Assembly (NCBI RefSeq): GCF_034653275.1
Contig: NZ_JAYEES010000004.1
Coordinates: 372,001 to 436,000, forward strand
Source of the DNA: Nitrospirillum sp034653275
GTDB lineage: Bacteria; Pseudomonadota; Alphaproteobacteria; Azospirillales; Azospirillaceae
Reading direction: 5' to 3'
DNA length: 64,000 nt
The notes beneath the pieces are model-generated. The model made no database searches. It was not told where the DNA came from and worked only from the letters and a program-made list of their open reading frames with translations. Below are positions 8,234-18,019 of this stretch, one piece after another. Position numbers and translations under genes: made by a program. Each line of letters opens with the position of its first letter. Position 1 is the first letter of the stretch.

Positions 8234-9757
8234 ATGCTGAGCAGTCTGGCGATAACGGCCGGCGGGGTGGAGTCCTTCGACTTCCGCTTTTCCACCGGCG
8301 CCCTCACGCCCAACGACATCCTGGACAGCGCCACCACGCCCCCCGGGCGATATGTGTGGGAGGTGGCGCGCCGCACCCTGGCCGCCTGTCCCGCCGCCGA
8401 CGCCGTGGTGGTCAGCAACCCCATCCTGCCGATCCGCGCCAGCCGCCTGGCCAAGCTGGTGCTGGCGGGCGGGCCGTTGCCGGCCCCGGCGGTGGTGACG
8501 GATGAGGGCACCTTCCCCATCGCCTACATCCTGCCCCGCCGACTGCTGGCTGAGGGCCTGGGCCGCTTCCTCTGCCTGCTGTCGGTCAGCCGCTCCGCCG
8601 CCGACGCCCAGCTGCTGTCGCGCCTGACGGGGGGCGGTTTCGTGCCCCGGCGGGCCACCCCCCTGCGGGCCATCGGGTCCCTGCCGGACAGCACGCCCCA
8701 GGGCTTCATCCTGGGCGACAATCTGGAGGCTTGGCTGGTCCAGTGCGTCAACGCGGTGAAACTGATGCGGGCCCGGGATGATTGGCGCGGCCTGCCCTTC
8801 GCCGCCCATCATCCCGGCCATGCCGGCGACGTGCTGTTCTTCAGCCTGGCGTCGCGCCTGGTGCCCGACCATCATCTGGCCTTCCAGTCCCAGGTGGTGT
8901 GCCGGGCCTACCTGGACATCTTCCAGGACTGCGGCAACCGGCTGGCGCCCATCGTGCTGGACATCCCGCCGGCGCCGCGCAACACCGACGTGGGCGACGG
9001 CCGCTATTTCATCGACAGCCTGGCCCACCTGCCGCCGGGCGTGGCGGAGGAAACCTTCATGGTCTTCTCCCGCTATTCCAAGGCCTACGCCAAGTCGCCC
9101 TTCAACCTGATCGACCACGCGCGGTTCAGCCTGGGCGACCCGGTGGCCACCTTCGCCGACACGCTTTATGCCAGCGCGCCCGCGGTCCAGGCGCGCCCGG
9201 CCCTCCCGCCGCCCGGCACCCCGCCCAGCACCCCGCCCGGCACCCCCCTGCGGGTGCTGATGCAGCTGACGGGCGGCTGGGACCTCAAGACCTATCCGGC
9301 CAGGGACCGTCGCGTCCTGATCCGCGCCCTGGTCGACCTGGGCTGCGCCGTCACCGTCATCGACCTGCCCGACGCCGCGGCCGATGGGGCCCGCGTGGTC
9401 ACGGCCGGCAGTACCAACACCTTGAAGGCCTTGCTGGCCGACCATCACGTCTTTCTCAGCGTCGACAGCTTTCCCCTGCATTTCGCCAGCCAGGTCCTGG
9501 GGCACCCCACCGTGGCCATCTTCGGCTGCACCGCGCCCGGCAATTCCGACGCGCCCCGGCGCCCGGGCTATCGCCTGCCGGCCCCCGCCTTGCCCTGCGG
9601 CCCCTGCGGGTGCCTGGACTATTGCCCCCTGCTGATGACCCGCGATTGCACCAACCAGCCCCGCCCCGCCCAGTTGGTGGCCGCCATCCTGGAGGTGGCG
9701 GCCGAGGTCTACGGCGCCAGCCCAGCCTCCGTGCTGGGCCTGGGCGACGCCGCATAA
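8234..9757 (+). CDS. GT9-like glycosyltransferase paralogue 1
   Basis: The 507-residue protein has an unrecognised N-terminal part (about residues 1-160), followed by a GT9/heptosyltransferase-like region. Signs are HPGHAGDVLFFSLASR near 198, GWDLKTYPARDRR near 350, and the acceptor/donor-site segment SVDSFPLHFASQVLGHPTV near 415. A Cys-rich motif near the end (PCGPCGCLDYC, then DC) may bind metal, as seen in some GT9 proteins. The start at 8234 aligns with that of the next gene; the ribosome binding site is weak. It is 12 bp upstream of a close paralogue, clearly from tandem duplication. Substrate unknown; surface polysaccharide or protein glycosylation is inferred. Confidence 0.75.
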   Translation: MLSSLAITAGGVESFDFRFSTGALTPNDILDSATTPPGRYVWEVARRTLAACPAADAVVVSNPILPIRASRLAKLVLAGGPLPAPAVVTDEGTFPIAYILPRRLLAEGLGRFLCLLSVSRSAADAQLLSRLTGGGFVPRRATPLRAIGSLPDSTPQGFILGDNLEAWLVQCVNAVKLMRARDDWRGLPFAAHHPGHAGDVLFFSLASRLVPDHHLAFQSQVVCRAYLDIFQDCGNRLAPIVLDIPPAPRNTDVGDGRYFIDSLAHLPPGVAEETFMVFSRYSKAYAKSPFNLIDHARFSLGDPVATFADTLYASAPAVQARPALPPPGTPPSTPPGTPLRVLMQLTGGWDLKTYPARDRRVLIRALVDLGCAVTVIDLPDAAADGARVVTAGSTNTLKALLADHHVFLSVDSFPLHFASQVLGHPTVAIFGCTAPGNSDAPRRPGYRLPAPALPCGPCGCLDYCPLLMTRDCTNQPRPAQLVAAILEVAAEVYGASPASVLGLGDAA

Positions 9758-9769
9758 GGGGCGGGGATC

Positions 9770-11266
9770 ATGCTGGGCGGCGTCGCGATCACCCAGGGAC
9801 AGTTTGGGGCTGGACGGATGGAGGCGTTCGACTTCCGCTTCTCCCTGGGGCCGCTGTCCCCGGGCGACCTGCTGGACAGCGCCACCTCGCCTCCCGGCCG
9901 TACGGTGTGGGAGGTGGCGCGTCGCACCCTGGCGCGCGTGCGCGGGGCCGACGCGGTGGTGGTCAGCAACCCGCTGCTGGCCACGCGCGGCGCGCGGCTG
10001 GCGGATTTGCTGCGGGGCGGCGAACCCTTGCGCTGCCCCTGCGTGCTGACGGATGCGGAGACCTTTCCCGTCGCCTACGTCCTGCCGCGCGCCCTGTTCG
10101 ACCAGGGCCTGGGCCGCTTCCTGTGCCTGCTTTCAGCCAACCGGGCGGCGACGGACGCCCAGCTGCTGTCGCAGTTGACCGGCCAGATCGTGCCCCGGCG
10201 CCAGACGCCGCTGAAGCCGCTGGCGCCTTTGCCCAAGATCACCGCCCAGGGCTACATCCTGGGCGACAACCTGGCCGCCTGGCGCGCGCAATGCGCCGAT
10301 GCCGTGCGGCTGATCCGGACGCGGGCGGACTGGCGCGGGTTGCCCTTCGCCGCCCACCACCCGGGCCATGCCGGCGACGTGCTGTTCTTCAGCCTGGCGT
10401 CGCGCCTGGTGCCGGCGGGCCACCTGATCTTTCAGCGCCAGGTGGTCTGCCGCGACTACCTCGATATTTTCCATGACTGCGGCAACCGGCTGGACCCCAT
10501 CGTGCTGGACATCCCGCCGGTCAGCCGCACGGGCGAGGTGTCGGACGGGCGCTATTACCTGGACAGCCTGGCGCACATCGACCCGGCGGTGCGGGCCGGC
10601 ACCTTCATGGTCTATTGCCGCTTCTCCAAATCCTATTCCCGCGCACCCTTCAACCTGGTGGACCAGGCGCGCTTCGCCCTGGGCGATCCGGTGGCGACGC
10701 TGGACGACACCCTCTACCGCCGCGCGCCCGTAACGGTCCGCCGCTGCGCCCGGCCGCCGGCCCCCTTGCGGGTGCTGATGCAGCTGTCGGGCGGCTGGCC
10801 GCTGAAGGCCTATCCCGCGCGGCACGCCCGCGTGCTGGTCCGCGCCCTGGCACACCTGGGCTGCGCCGTCACCGTGCTGGACGCGCCGGACCTGGCGGCG
10901 GACGGCGCCACCCCGGCCACGGCGGGCAGCACCGACCGGCTGGCCGCCCTGATCCGCGACCATCACGTCGTCCTCAGTGTCGACAGCTTCCCCCTGCATT
11001 TCGCCAGCCAGGTTCTGGGCCATCCCACGGTGGCGGTGTTCGGCCCCACCTTTCCCGGCAATTCCGACGCGCCCCGGCGCGCTGGCTACCGCCTGCCGCC
11101 GCCGGCGCTGCCCTGCGCCCCCTGCGGCGGCTACAAGGCCTGCCCGCTGGACGGGGGGCCGGACTGCCACAACCATCCCCAGCCCGCCGACCTGGTGGCC
11201 GCCATCCTGGACGTGGCGGCGGAGGCCTACGGACCCGCCATCATTCAAAGAGGAGACGCGGCATGA
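9770..11266 (+). CDS. GT9-like glycosyltransferase paralogue 2
   Basis: This 498-residue protein is collinear with the preceding one over its full length and shares long identical stretches (for example FAAHHPGHAGDVLFFS, SVDSFPLHFASQVLGHPT). It keeps the Cys-rich motif as PCAPCGGYKAC followed by DCH. Divergence is highest in the N-terminal domain and around residues 315-330, where paralogue 1 has an extra Pro/Gly-rich insert. Its stop TGA overlaps the next start (ATGA at 11263-11266), so the two are translationally coupled. The duplicates may act on consecutive sugars of one glycan; this is inference. Confidence 0.75.
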   Translation: MLGGVAITQGQFGAGRMEAFDFRFSLGPLSPGDLLDSATSPPGRTVWEVARRTLARVRGADAVVVSNPLLATRGARLADLLRGGEPLRCPCVLTDAETFPVAYVLPRALFDQGLGRFLCLLSANRAATDAQLLSQLTGQIVPRRQTPLKPLAPLPKITAQGYILGDNLAAWRAQCADAVRLIRTRADWRGLPFAAHHPGHAGDVLFFSLASRLVPAGHLIFQRQVVCRDYLDIFHDCGNRLDPIVLDIPPVSRTGEVSDGRYYLDSLAHIDPAVRAGTFMVYCRFSKSYSRAPFNLVDQARFALGDPVATLDDTLYRRAPVTVRRCARPPAPLRVLMQLSGGWPLKAYPARHARVLVRALAHLGCAVTVLDAPDLAADGATPATAGSTDRLAALIRDHHVVLSVDSFPLHFASQVLGHPTVAVFGPTFPGNSDAPRRAGYRLPPPALPCAPCGGYKACPLDGGPDCHNHPQPADLVAAILDVAAEAYGPAIIQRGDAA

Positions 11267-12432
11267 TCCCGCCCCTGAACCTGCGCGTCCTGGCCTTCTT
11301 CGACGCCCGCTTCCAGTCGTCCGGCCCGCTGGCCGAGGCATTGGGCGGCGGCGACCCCTGGACCCGGGCGCTGGACGCCTATCCCGCCCGTCGCCACCAC
11401 AGTCCCCTGCTGCAGCCGGGCAAGGCCCTGGGCCGTTACGACTTGGCGGACGCCGCCAGCGCGGGCCGCGTGGTGGCGGTGGCGCGGGCCACGGGCATCG
11501 GTGGATTCGTCCTGGACTGCCACCGTGTCGGCGGCCAATACCTGACCGGCGCGGAATGCCTGGACGCCTGGTGCGACGACGATTTCGGCCTGGCCTTCCG
11601 CTGGACGCCGGAGCCGGTGGCCGCCGGAGGCGACGTGGCGGCGGCGGACGCGGCGGCGCTGATGGCGGCCGTCGCCGGCTTCAGCCCCCTGGCCGCCGAC
11701 GGCCGCCAGGTGCTGGTGGTGAACGAGCCTTACCGGCTGCCCGATCCGGCGGGCGCGGTGGCCCTGCTGCGCCAGGCGGCCGACACCGCCGGCCTGGGCG
11801 GCCTGTACCTGGTCGCCACGGCGGCGGAGGCGCGCGGCGGCCTGCTGGCGGCCGGCTTCGACGCCCTGCTGGACCCCGGCCCGGCGCAGTGGCGCTCCTG
11901 CAAGCCGGCGGAGCTGCTGAACGGCTACACGTTTTTGCAGGCGGAGGCGGGGCACGCCGACGGCGGCATGTTCGACGACACCATCATGAGCTATCCGCAG
12001 TTCGTGAACAGCCGCATGGTGGACCGCCCCAGCCGCGGCAAGGTCTTTCCCCGCGTGGTGCTAGACTTCGCCGATTGGCCCGACCATCCCGGGGGCGGCG
12101 CCACCCTGCTGGCCAGCACCAGTTCCGTGCTGTACCGCCGCTTCCTGGCCGGGGCCCTGGTCCACGTCGCCCAGCATTTCCCGGAGGCGGAGCGGCTGGT
12201 CTTCATCGACAGCTGGAACCATTGGCGCCAGCGCAGCCAGATCGAACCCACCACCCAGTTCGGCAGCACCGTGCTGGACGAGACCGCCAACGGCATCCGC
12301 CAGGGCGGCTACGTCGCCCTGACCCGGGTGGGCGAACCCACCCCTGGCCGCGCGCCCGGGGTGGATTACGACGCCATCGCCGCCCTGTGCCGCCAGATCG
12401 AGGAGGAGCTGTCTCATGACAGCGGCCTTTGA
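11263..12432 (+). CDS. WbsX/GH99-like glycan-biosynthesis protein with altered active-site motif
   Basis: The 389 residues resemble the WbsX (GH99-like) family found in O-antigen and capsule clusters. An N-terminal RYDLADAAS segment is followed by GIGGFVLDCH near residue 83, and a C-terminal FIDSWNHWRQRSQIEPT lies near 325. In typical WbsX proteins the latter reads roughly W-N-E-W-x-E-G-x-x-L-E-P. Here the first Glu is His, so catalysis may differ or be lost. The start overlaps the preceding stop and has AGAGGAG 7 nt upstream. It ends the three-gene operon starting at 8234. Confidence 0.65.
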   Translation: MIPPLNLRVLAFFDARFQSSGPLAEALGGGDPWTRALDAYPARRHHSPLLQPGKALGRYDLADAASAGRVVAVARATGIGGFVLDCHRVGGQYLTGAECLDAWCDDDFGLAFRWTPEPVAAGGDVAAADAAALMAAVAGFSPLAADGRQVLVVNEPYRLPDPAGAVALLRQAADTAGLGGLYLVATAAEARGGLLAAGFDALLDPGPAQWRSCKPAELLNGYTFLQAEAGHADGGMFDDTIMSYPQFVNSRMVDRPSRGKVFPRVVLDFADWPDHPGGGATLLASTSSVLYRRFLAGALVHVAQHFPEAERLVFIDSWNHWRQRSQIEPTTQFGSTVLDETANGIRQGGYVALTRVGEPTPGRAPGVDYDAIAALCRQIEEELSHDSGL

Positions 12433-12440
12433 TCGCACCT

Positions 12441-12586
12441 GATCAAAGGCCCCTCAGTCGCCGCCGGGCGCCGCCATCCGGCGGCTTGGCTTCCTCGCAT
12501 TTCAGTCCGCTGGTGCTCCCCAGAATGCTCCGGCGGACGCGGTCGCGTCCTATGGCGGCACGAGTCAAAGCCTCGTGCCGCTGGTG
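12441..12586. repeat. Dispersed intergenic repeat, copy 2
   Basis: This second copy of the element at 5931-6062 lies between the WbsX-like gene (plus) and the monooxygenase gene (minus), whose last codons it supplies. Blocks CCTCAG, CATCCGG, GGCTTGGCTTCCTCG, GCTCCCCA, CTCCGGCGG and GCCGCTGGTG are shared. It contains an inverted repeat at 12555-12581. Two copies at the 3' ends of unrelated genes suggest a dispersed repeat family in this genome. Confidence 0.6.
12555..12581. terminator. Hairpin spanning the monooxygenase stop codon
   Basis: GCGGCACGAG (12555-12564) and CTCGTGCCGC (12572-12581) form a perfect 10-bp stem with a 7-nt loop that contains the stop codon of the minus-strand gene (12565-12567). 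It lies between convergent genes and can serve both. It belongs to repeat copy 2. Confidence 0.6.
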
Positions 12587-13722
12587 TCATTCCCGCGTGA
12601 GAAGCGGCCGGTGAAGAAGTCGAGCAGGCCGAAGGGCGCGCTGTCGCCCAGGCACAGATCCAGGATGTGATGCGCCTGCACGGCCGCCGCCGCGCCGCGC
12701 GGAAACATCGCCGCCTCATGGGCGGCCAGGGCCGCCTCGACATCGCCCGGGTGCGCCGCGATGGCCTGCGCCAGCTCGGCACCGTCCAGCATGGCCAGGT
12801 TGGCGCCTTCACCGGCCGGCGGGGCCAGGTGGGCGGCGTCGCCCAGCAGCGTGACGCCCGGCACGCGGGGCCACCGGTGGCCGCTGGGCAGGGTGTGCAG
12901 GGGGCGCGGCACCGGCGGCGTGTCGCTGTCGGTGATCAGCGCGGTCAGCGCCGGCGCCCAGCCGTCGAACTCGGCCGCGATGCGGGCCTTGGCGGCGGCC
13001 GCGTCGCCGAAGTCGACGGCGGCGATCCAGTCGGCCGGCCGCTTCAGGCCGATATAGGCGTGCAGGGTGCCGCCCGGTTCGCGGTGGGCGAAGATGCCCC
13101 GGCCCGGCGTCATGGCGAACAGCGCCCCGCCGCCCACGGCCCGCGCCGTCGCCGGGTGGCGCGTGTCGGCGTCGAACAGATAGGTCTCGATGAAGTTCGC
13201 CCCGACATAGGCGGGCGTGGCGTCCGACAGCAGCGGCCGAACCTTGGACCAGGCGCCGTCCGCCCCCACCAGCAACCGGGTGGTCGCGGCGGACCCGTCC
13301 GTGAAGGTCAGCGTATGCCGGCCGTCGCCCAGCGCCGCCACGCCGGTGAGCTTCCGTCCCCACCGGACGGTCCCCGCCGGCAGGCTGTCCAGCAGCAGGC
13401 GCCGCAATTCCCCCCGCAGCACCTCGGGCCGGCCGCCCCTGCCGTCGTCCGGCTGGTCCATCAGCACCGCGCCCTGGGGGTCCAGCACCCGCGACGCCTC
13501 CCCGCCGGGATGGATCAGGGCGCGGAACGGGTCGAACAGGCCGGCGGCCTTCAGCGCCAGCTGCCCGTCCCGCTCATGGATGTCCAGCATGCCGCCCTGC
13601 GCGCGGGCGCCGGCCGACGCCTCCGCCTCATAGACGATGGCGGGGATGCCGTGGACATGCAGCACGCGGGCGAGGGTAAGGCCGCCCAGGCCGGCGCCGA
13701 CGATCGTGACGGGTGGCGTCAT
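12565..13722 (-). CDS. TetX-like FAD-dependent monooxygenase
   Basis: The 385 residues form a class A flavin monooxygenase. The features are the FAD Rossmann motif VGAGLGGLTLAR at the N-terminus, the mid-protein GADGAWSKVRP near 155, and GDAAHLAPPAGEGANLAM near 295 for the flavin ribityl contact. Sequence flavour is closest to TetX and aromatic hydroxylases; the substrate is unknown. The start at 13722 has AAGGA 7-8 nt upstream; ATG 13725 is the alternative. It is divergent from a tetR gene, with two operator palindromes between them, so inducible detoxification or catabolism is likely. The C-terminus ends within repeat copy 2. Confidence 0.85.
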   Translation of the reverse strand: MTPPVTIVGAGLGGLTLARVLHVHGIPAIVYEAEASAGARAQGGMLDIHERDGQLALKAAGLFDPFRALIHPGGEASRVLDPQGAVLMDQPDDGRGGRPEVLRGELRRLLLDSLPAGTVRWGRKLTGVAALGDGRHTLTFTDGSAATTRLLVGADGAWSKVRPLLSDATPAYVGANFIETYLFDADTRHPATARAVGGGALFAMTPGRGIFAHREPGGTLHAYIGLKRPADWIAAVDFGDAAAAKARIAAEFDGWAPALTALITDSDTPPVPRPLHTLPSGHRWPRVPGVTLLGDAAHLAPPAGEGANLAMLDGAELAQAIAAHPGDVEAALAAHEAAMFPRGAAAAVQAHHILDLCLGDSAPFGLLDFFTGRFSRGNDTSGTRL

Positions 13723-13742
13723 CATGGGTTCCTTTCAGGGAT

Positions 13743-13783
13743 TGGAACAGCGTTCCATGAATATTAATTGGAACGGCGTTCCA
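13743..13783. promoter_or_regulatory. Duplicated TetR operator
   Basis: Two 15-bp palindromes, TGGAACAGCGTTCCA (13743-13757) and TGGAACGGCGTTCCA (13769-13783), lie in the 80-bp divergent region. Each is followed by TGAAT. They differ only at one central base and their starts are 26 bp apart, about 2.5 helical turns. This is a classical arrangement for a TetR-type repressor controlling both divergent promoters. The consensus is TGGAAC-N3-GTTCCA. Confidence 0.88.
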
Positions 13784-13802
13784 TGAATGTCAAGCTGGGA
13801 CC

Positions 13803-14465
13803 ATGACCAAACGGACCGAGCGGCGCGCGGACGCGCTTTCCAAGGAAAGGATCGTGGCGGCGGCGATCCTCCTCCTCGATGCGGAGGGGGAAGGGGGGCT
13901 GACCTTCCGGGCGCTGGCCGCCCGGCTGGCGACGGGCAGCGGGGCGATCTACTGGCATATCGCCGACAAGGGCGACCTGTTGGCGGCGGCCACGGACAGC
14001 ATCATCACCCAGGCCCTGGCCGGTGTGGCCCTGGACCTGGACCCCCGGCAGGGCATCCGGACCCTGGCGCTGAGGCTGTTCGACGCCATCGACGCGCACC
14101 CCTGGGTGGGCGCCCAGGTCTCGCGTGAGCCGTGGCAGCCGGCGATGCTGCGGATATTCGAGGAGATAGGCGGCCGGCTGATGGCGCTGGGCGTGCCGCG
14201 GCGCGCCTGGTTCGACGCCTGGTCCGTGCTGGTCAACTACATCTTCGGTGCCGCCGGGCAGAACGCGGCCAACGCCCGCCTGCAGGCGCCCGATACCGAC
14301 CGGTCGGCCGCCCTGGCCGCCATCGCCGCGCGCTGGGCGCGGCTGGACCCCGTCGACTATCCCTTCCTGCGCCAGCTGGCCGTCCCCCTGCGGGACCATG
14401 ACGACCGCGACCAGTTCCTGGCCGGCCTCGACCTGATCCTGGCCGGCATCGGGACAGTGCGATAG
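13803..14465 (+). CDS. TetR-family transcriptional repressor
   Basis: The 220 residues have an N-terminal helix-turn-helix (about 15-60) with LTFRALAARLATGSGAIYWHIADKGDL-type features of TetR proteins (AIYWH is the recognition helix), and a ligand-binding C-terminal half. It is transcribed away from the TetX-like monooxygenase and very probably binds the two palindromes at 13743-13783, repressing both genes. The inducer is unknown. The start follows the second palindrome by 19 bp. Confidence 0.9.
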   Translation: MTKRTERRADALSKERIVAAAILLLDAEGEGGLTFRALAARLATGSGAIYWHIADKGDLLAAATDSIITQALAGVALDLDPRQGIRTLALRLFDAIDAHPWVGAQVSREPWQPAMLRIFEEIGGRLMALGVPRRAWFDAWSVLVNYIFGAAGQNAANARLQAPDTDRSAALAAIAARWARLDPVDYPFLRQLAVPLRDHDDRDQFLAGLDLILAGIGTVR

Positions 14466-14484
14466 TTGATCCCCGGGCGAAGGA

Positions 14485-15129
14485 TCACGACGCCGTCGCG
14501 GCGGCGGCCCAGGCCTTGGTCGCCTGGCAGGTGTCCATGGCCCGCCGATAGGCGTCGCGGCCGCTGGTGCGGGCGATGTAGGCCCGTTCCGCCGCGGTGA
14601 AGGTGTAGCCGCCGGCCCGTTGGGCGAACTCCAGCGCGTAGGTCACGGAAATGTCGGCCGCCGTGAACGTCTCGCCGGCCATATAGGGCGCGCGGGCCAA
14701 CTGGCGCGTCACCAATCCCAGCCGGCTCTCGAACACCTCCAGCGCCTTGAGGGCGCCCCAGTTCCGGCGCTCGGCCTCGGGCGCCAAGTTGCGGCTGACG
14801 ACGACGAAGTACATCGAGGCGGCAAGGCCGGCTTCGCCCAGGTGCAGGAATTGCTGATAGCCGGGGAAGGCAGGATCATGCGCGGCCGGCGCCAGCGGCG
14901 TGGGCCCGTACCGCGCGATCAGATACTCCATGATCGCGATGGACTCGACCAGGGTGGCCTCGCCGTCCTGAAGGGCGGGGATGAAGCCGGCCGGGTTGAT
15001 GGCCAGGTAGTCCGGATCATTCTCGACGCCGGCGAGCAGATCCACCGGCCTCAGCCGGTAGGGCAGCCCCATTTCCTCCAGCAGCCAGACGACGCGGAAT
15101 CCCCTTCCTTCGCCGAAGACGGTGATCAT
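14485..15129 (-). CDS. Glutathione S-transferase family protein
   Basis: The 214 residues have a thioredoxin-fold N-terminal domain (about 1-80) with the glutathione-site segment ESIAIMEYLI near 65 and the cis-Pro region GFIPAL near 52. An all-helical C-terminal domain follows. The N-terminal position usually holding a catalytic Ser or Cys reads GEGRGFRV, so the active residue is uncertain. The start at 15129 is chosen because it begins the fold and has GGGAGG about 11 nt upstream. It is convergent with tetR and may take part in the same detoxification response; this is inference. Confidence 0.85.
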   Translation of the reverse strand: MITVFGEGRGFRVVWLLEEMGLPYRLRPVDLLAGVENDPDYLAINPAGFIPALQDGEATLVESIAIMEYLIARYGPTPLAPAAHDPAFPGYQQFLHLGEAGLAASMYFVVVSRNLAPEAERRNWGALKALEVFESRLGLVTRQLARAPYMAGETFTAADISVTYALEFAQRAGGYTFTAAERAYIARTSGRDAYRRAMDTCQATKAWAAAATAS

Positions 15130-15271
15130 CGTCCGCGATCCTCCCTGTCCGAAGCCGTGACCCGCCGCATCAGGGCACGGCCCGGCACAAAGGACAATCC
15201 CCGCCGTTTGGCCCCGCCGGCATGGCACCGGCGGGGATTGAACGGACTTCAGGGTACGCGGCTGAGGGGGC

Positions 15272-15332
15272 GTGCCTCAGGGCGTGTGCCTCAGGGCGTG
15301 TGCCTCAGGGCGTGTGCCTCAGGGCGTGTGCC

Positions 15333-15341
<9 letters not shown>
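15272..15341. repeat. Five tandem 14-bp repeats across the thiC stop codon
   Basis: The unit GTGCCTCAGGGCGT occurs five times perfectly in a row (starts 15272, 15286, 15300, 15314, 15328), followed by a partial GTG. The last unit encodes the end of ThiC including its stop (15333-15335, minus strand). The repeat appears to have expanded outward from the gene's own 3' end, probably by replication slippage. Copy number may vary between strains. Confidence 0.9.
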
Positions 15342-17186
<1,845 letters not shown>

Positions 17187-17373
17187 AGGGTCGTGCTCCT
17201 CCGTAGTCCGGCGCCCTTGGCTCTCTGGCCGCTGATGCGTCCGGCACGTCACATGTCGCCAACCCGGGGCAACGGCGATGGGGAGGGGGAAGGCGGCCGC
17301 TGCGGTCGCGGCCTACAGGGCGGATGCGCGTGTGCCCCCAATGACGGGTAATACGCGAAGGCCCCTGTTCCCA

Positions 17374-17456
17374 TCCCTACGCCGGTACGATCCGGATCAG
17401 GTTCAAAGGGTCCCCGCGTCTCTCCGCGGATCTCAGCGCCCTCCGGCGCACCCCTG
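17374..17456 (-). promoter_or_regulatory. TPP (thiamine pyrophosphate) riboswitch
   Basis: Read on the minus strand, the segment contains the THI-box signatures: GGGGTGCGCC at the 5' side, CTGAGA in the pyrimidine-sensing helix, ACCCTTTGAACCTGATC and GGATCGTACCGGCGTAGGGA at the 3' side. It lies about 190 nt upstream of the thiC start. Binding of thiamine pyrophosphate is expected to lower thiC expression. The expression platform is not obvious, since no clear U-rich terminator follows. Confidence 0.95.
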
Positions 17457-17541
17457 GAACGAAGGCCGCACTGTGCGCGCCCGAGGGCACGGGTGTCAAT
17501 GGGCGGGAAAATGGGGAGGTGGGGGAATGGTTGGGCGTCGG

Positions 17542-17976
17542 TCAACCCCGCCGCTTGGCGGTGATGATGGCGCCTTTGGTAAAGCTGTATCCCCAGTCGG
17601 TGTGGCCGGTTGAATGAACGTCATGACCATGGCCGGCGATGGTGATGGGCGTGACTTGGACAACCTCATACCCGTCGGCGTCCAGGTCATTCATGATTTT
17701 GTTCATGGACCCGCACAGGCCGACATAGTCGGCGACGTAGGACGATATCTCGCCCGTTGGGACATCGATGACGCGATCCTCGAAGATCGGTTTGACGACA
17801 TCTTCGAATTCGCTGCTGAGGAGGTGCTTTCGGACCTTCTCAACCGTTTCCCCGGTTTTCACCGGCCGGATGACACGCTCCGTCACTGCCGCTTGCTCGG
17901 CAATGACGGGAAGATTGATGTATTTGGGTCGATCCACCGCGCGCCTCACCCGATTTCTTCTGGTTGAAAGAACCAT
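17542..17976 (-). CDS. Conserved hypothetical protein
   Basis: This encodes 144 residues, if the ATG at 17976 is used. An N-terminal basic stretch is followed by a mixed region and a C-terminal half with the pattern LDADGYEVVQVTPI, which recalls DUF4177-like small beta-rich proteins. It ends GYSFTKGAIITAKRR. There is no signal peptide or membrane helix. The gene lies between the thiC riboswitch and the secreted LprI-like gene, on the same strand. Function unknown. Confidence 0.6.
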   Translation of the reverse strand: MVLSTRRNRVRRAVDRPKYINLPVIAEQAAVTERVIRPVKTGETVEKVRKHLLSSEFEDVVKPIFEDRVIDVPTGEISSYVADYVGLCGSMNKIMNDLDADGYEVVQVTPITIAGHGHDVHSTGHTDWGYSFTKGAIITAKRRG

Positions 17977-18019
17977 AGCGCGCAAGCCGGTGAAGGCAAA
18001 GTCGATTGACGGTCGCTCC

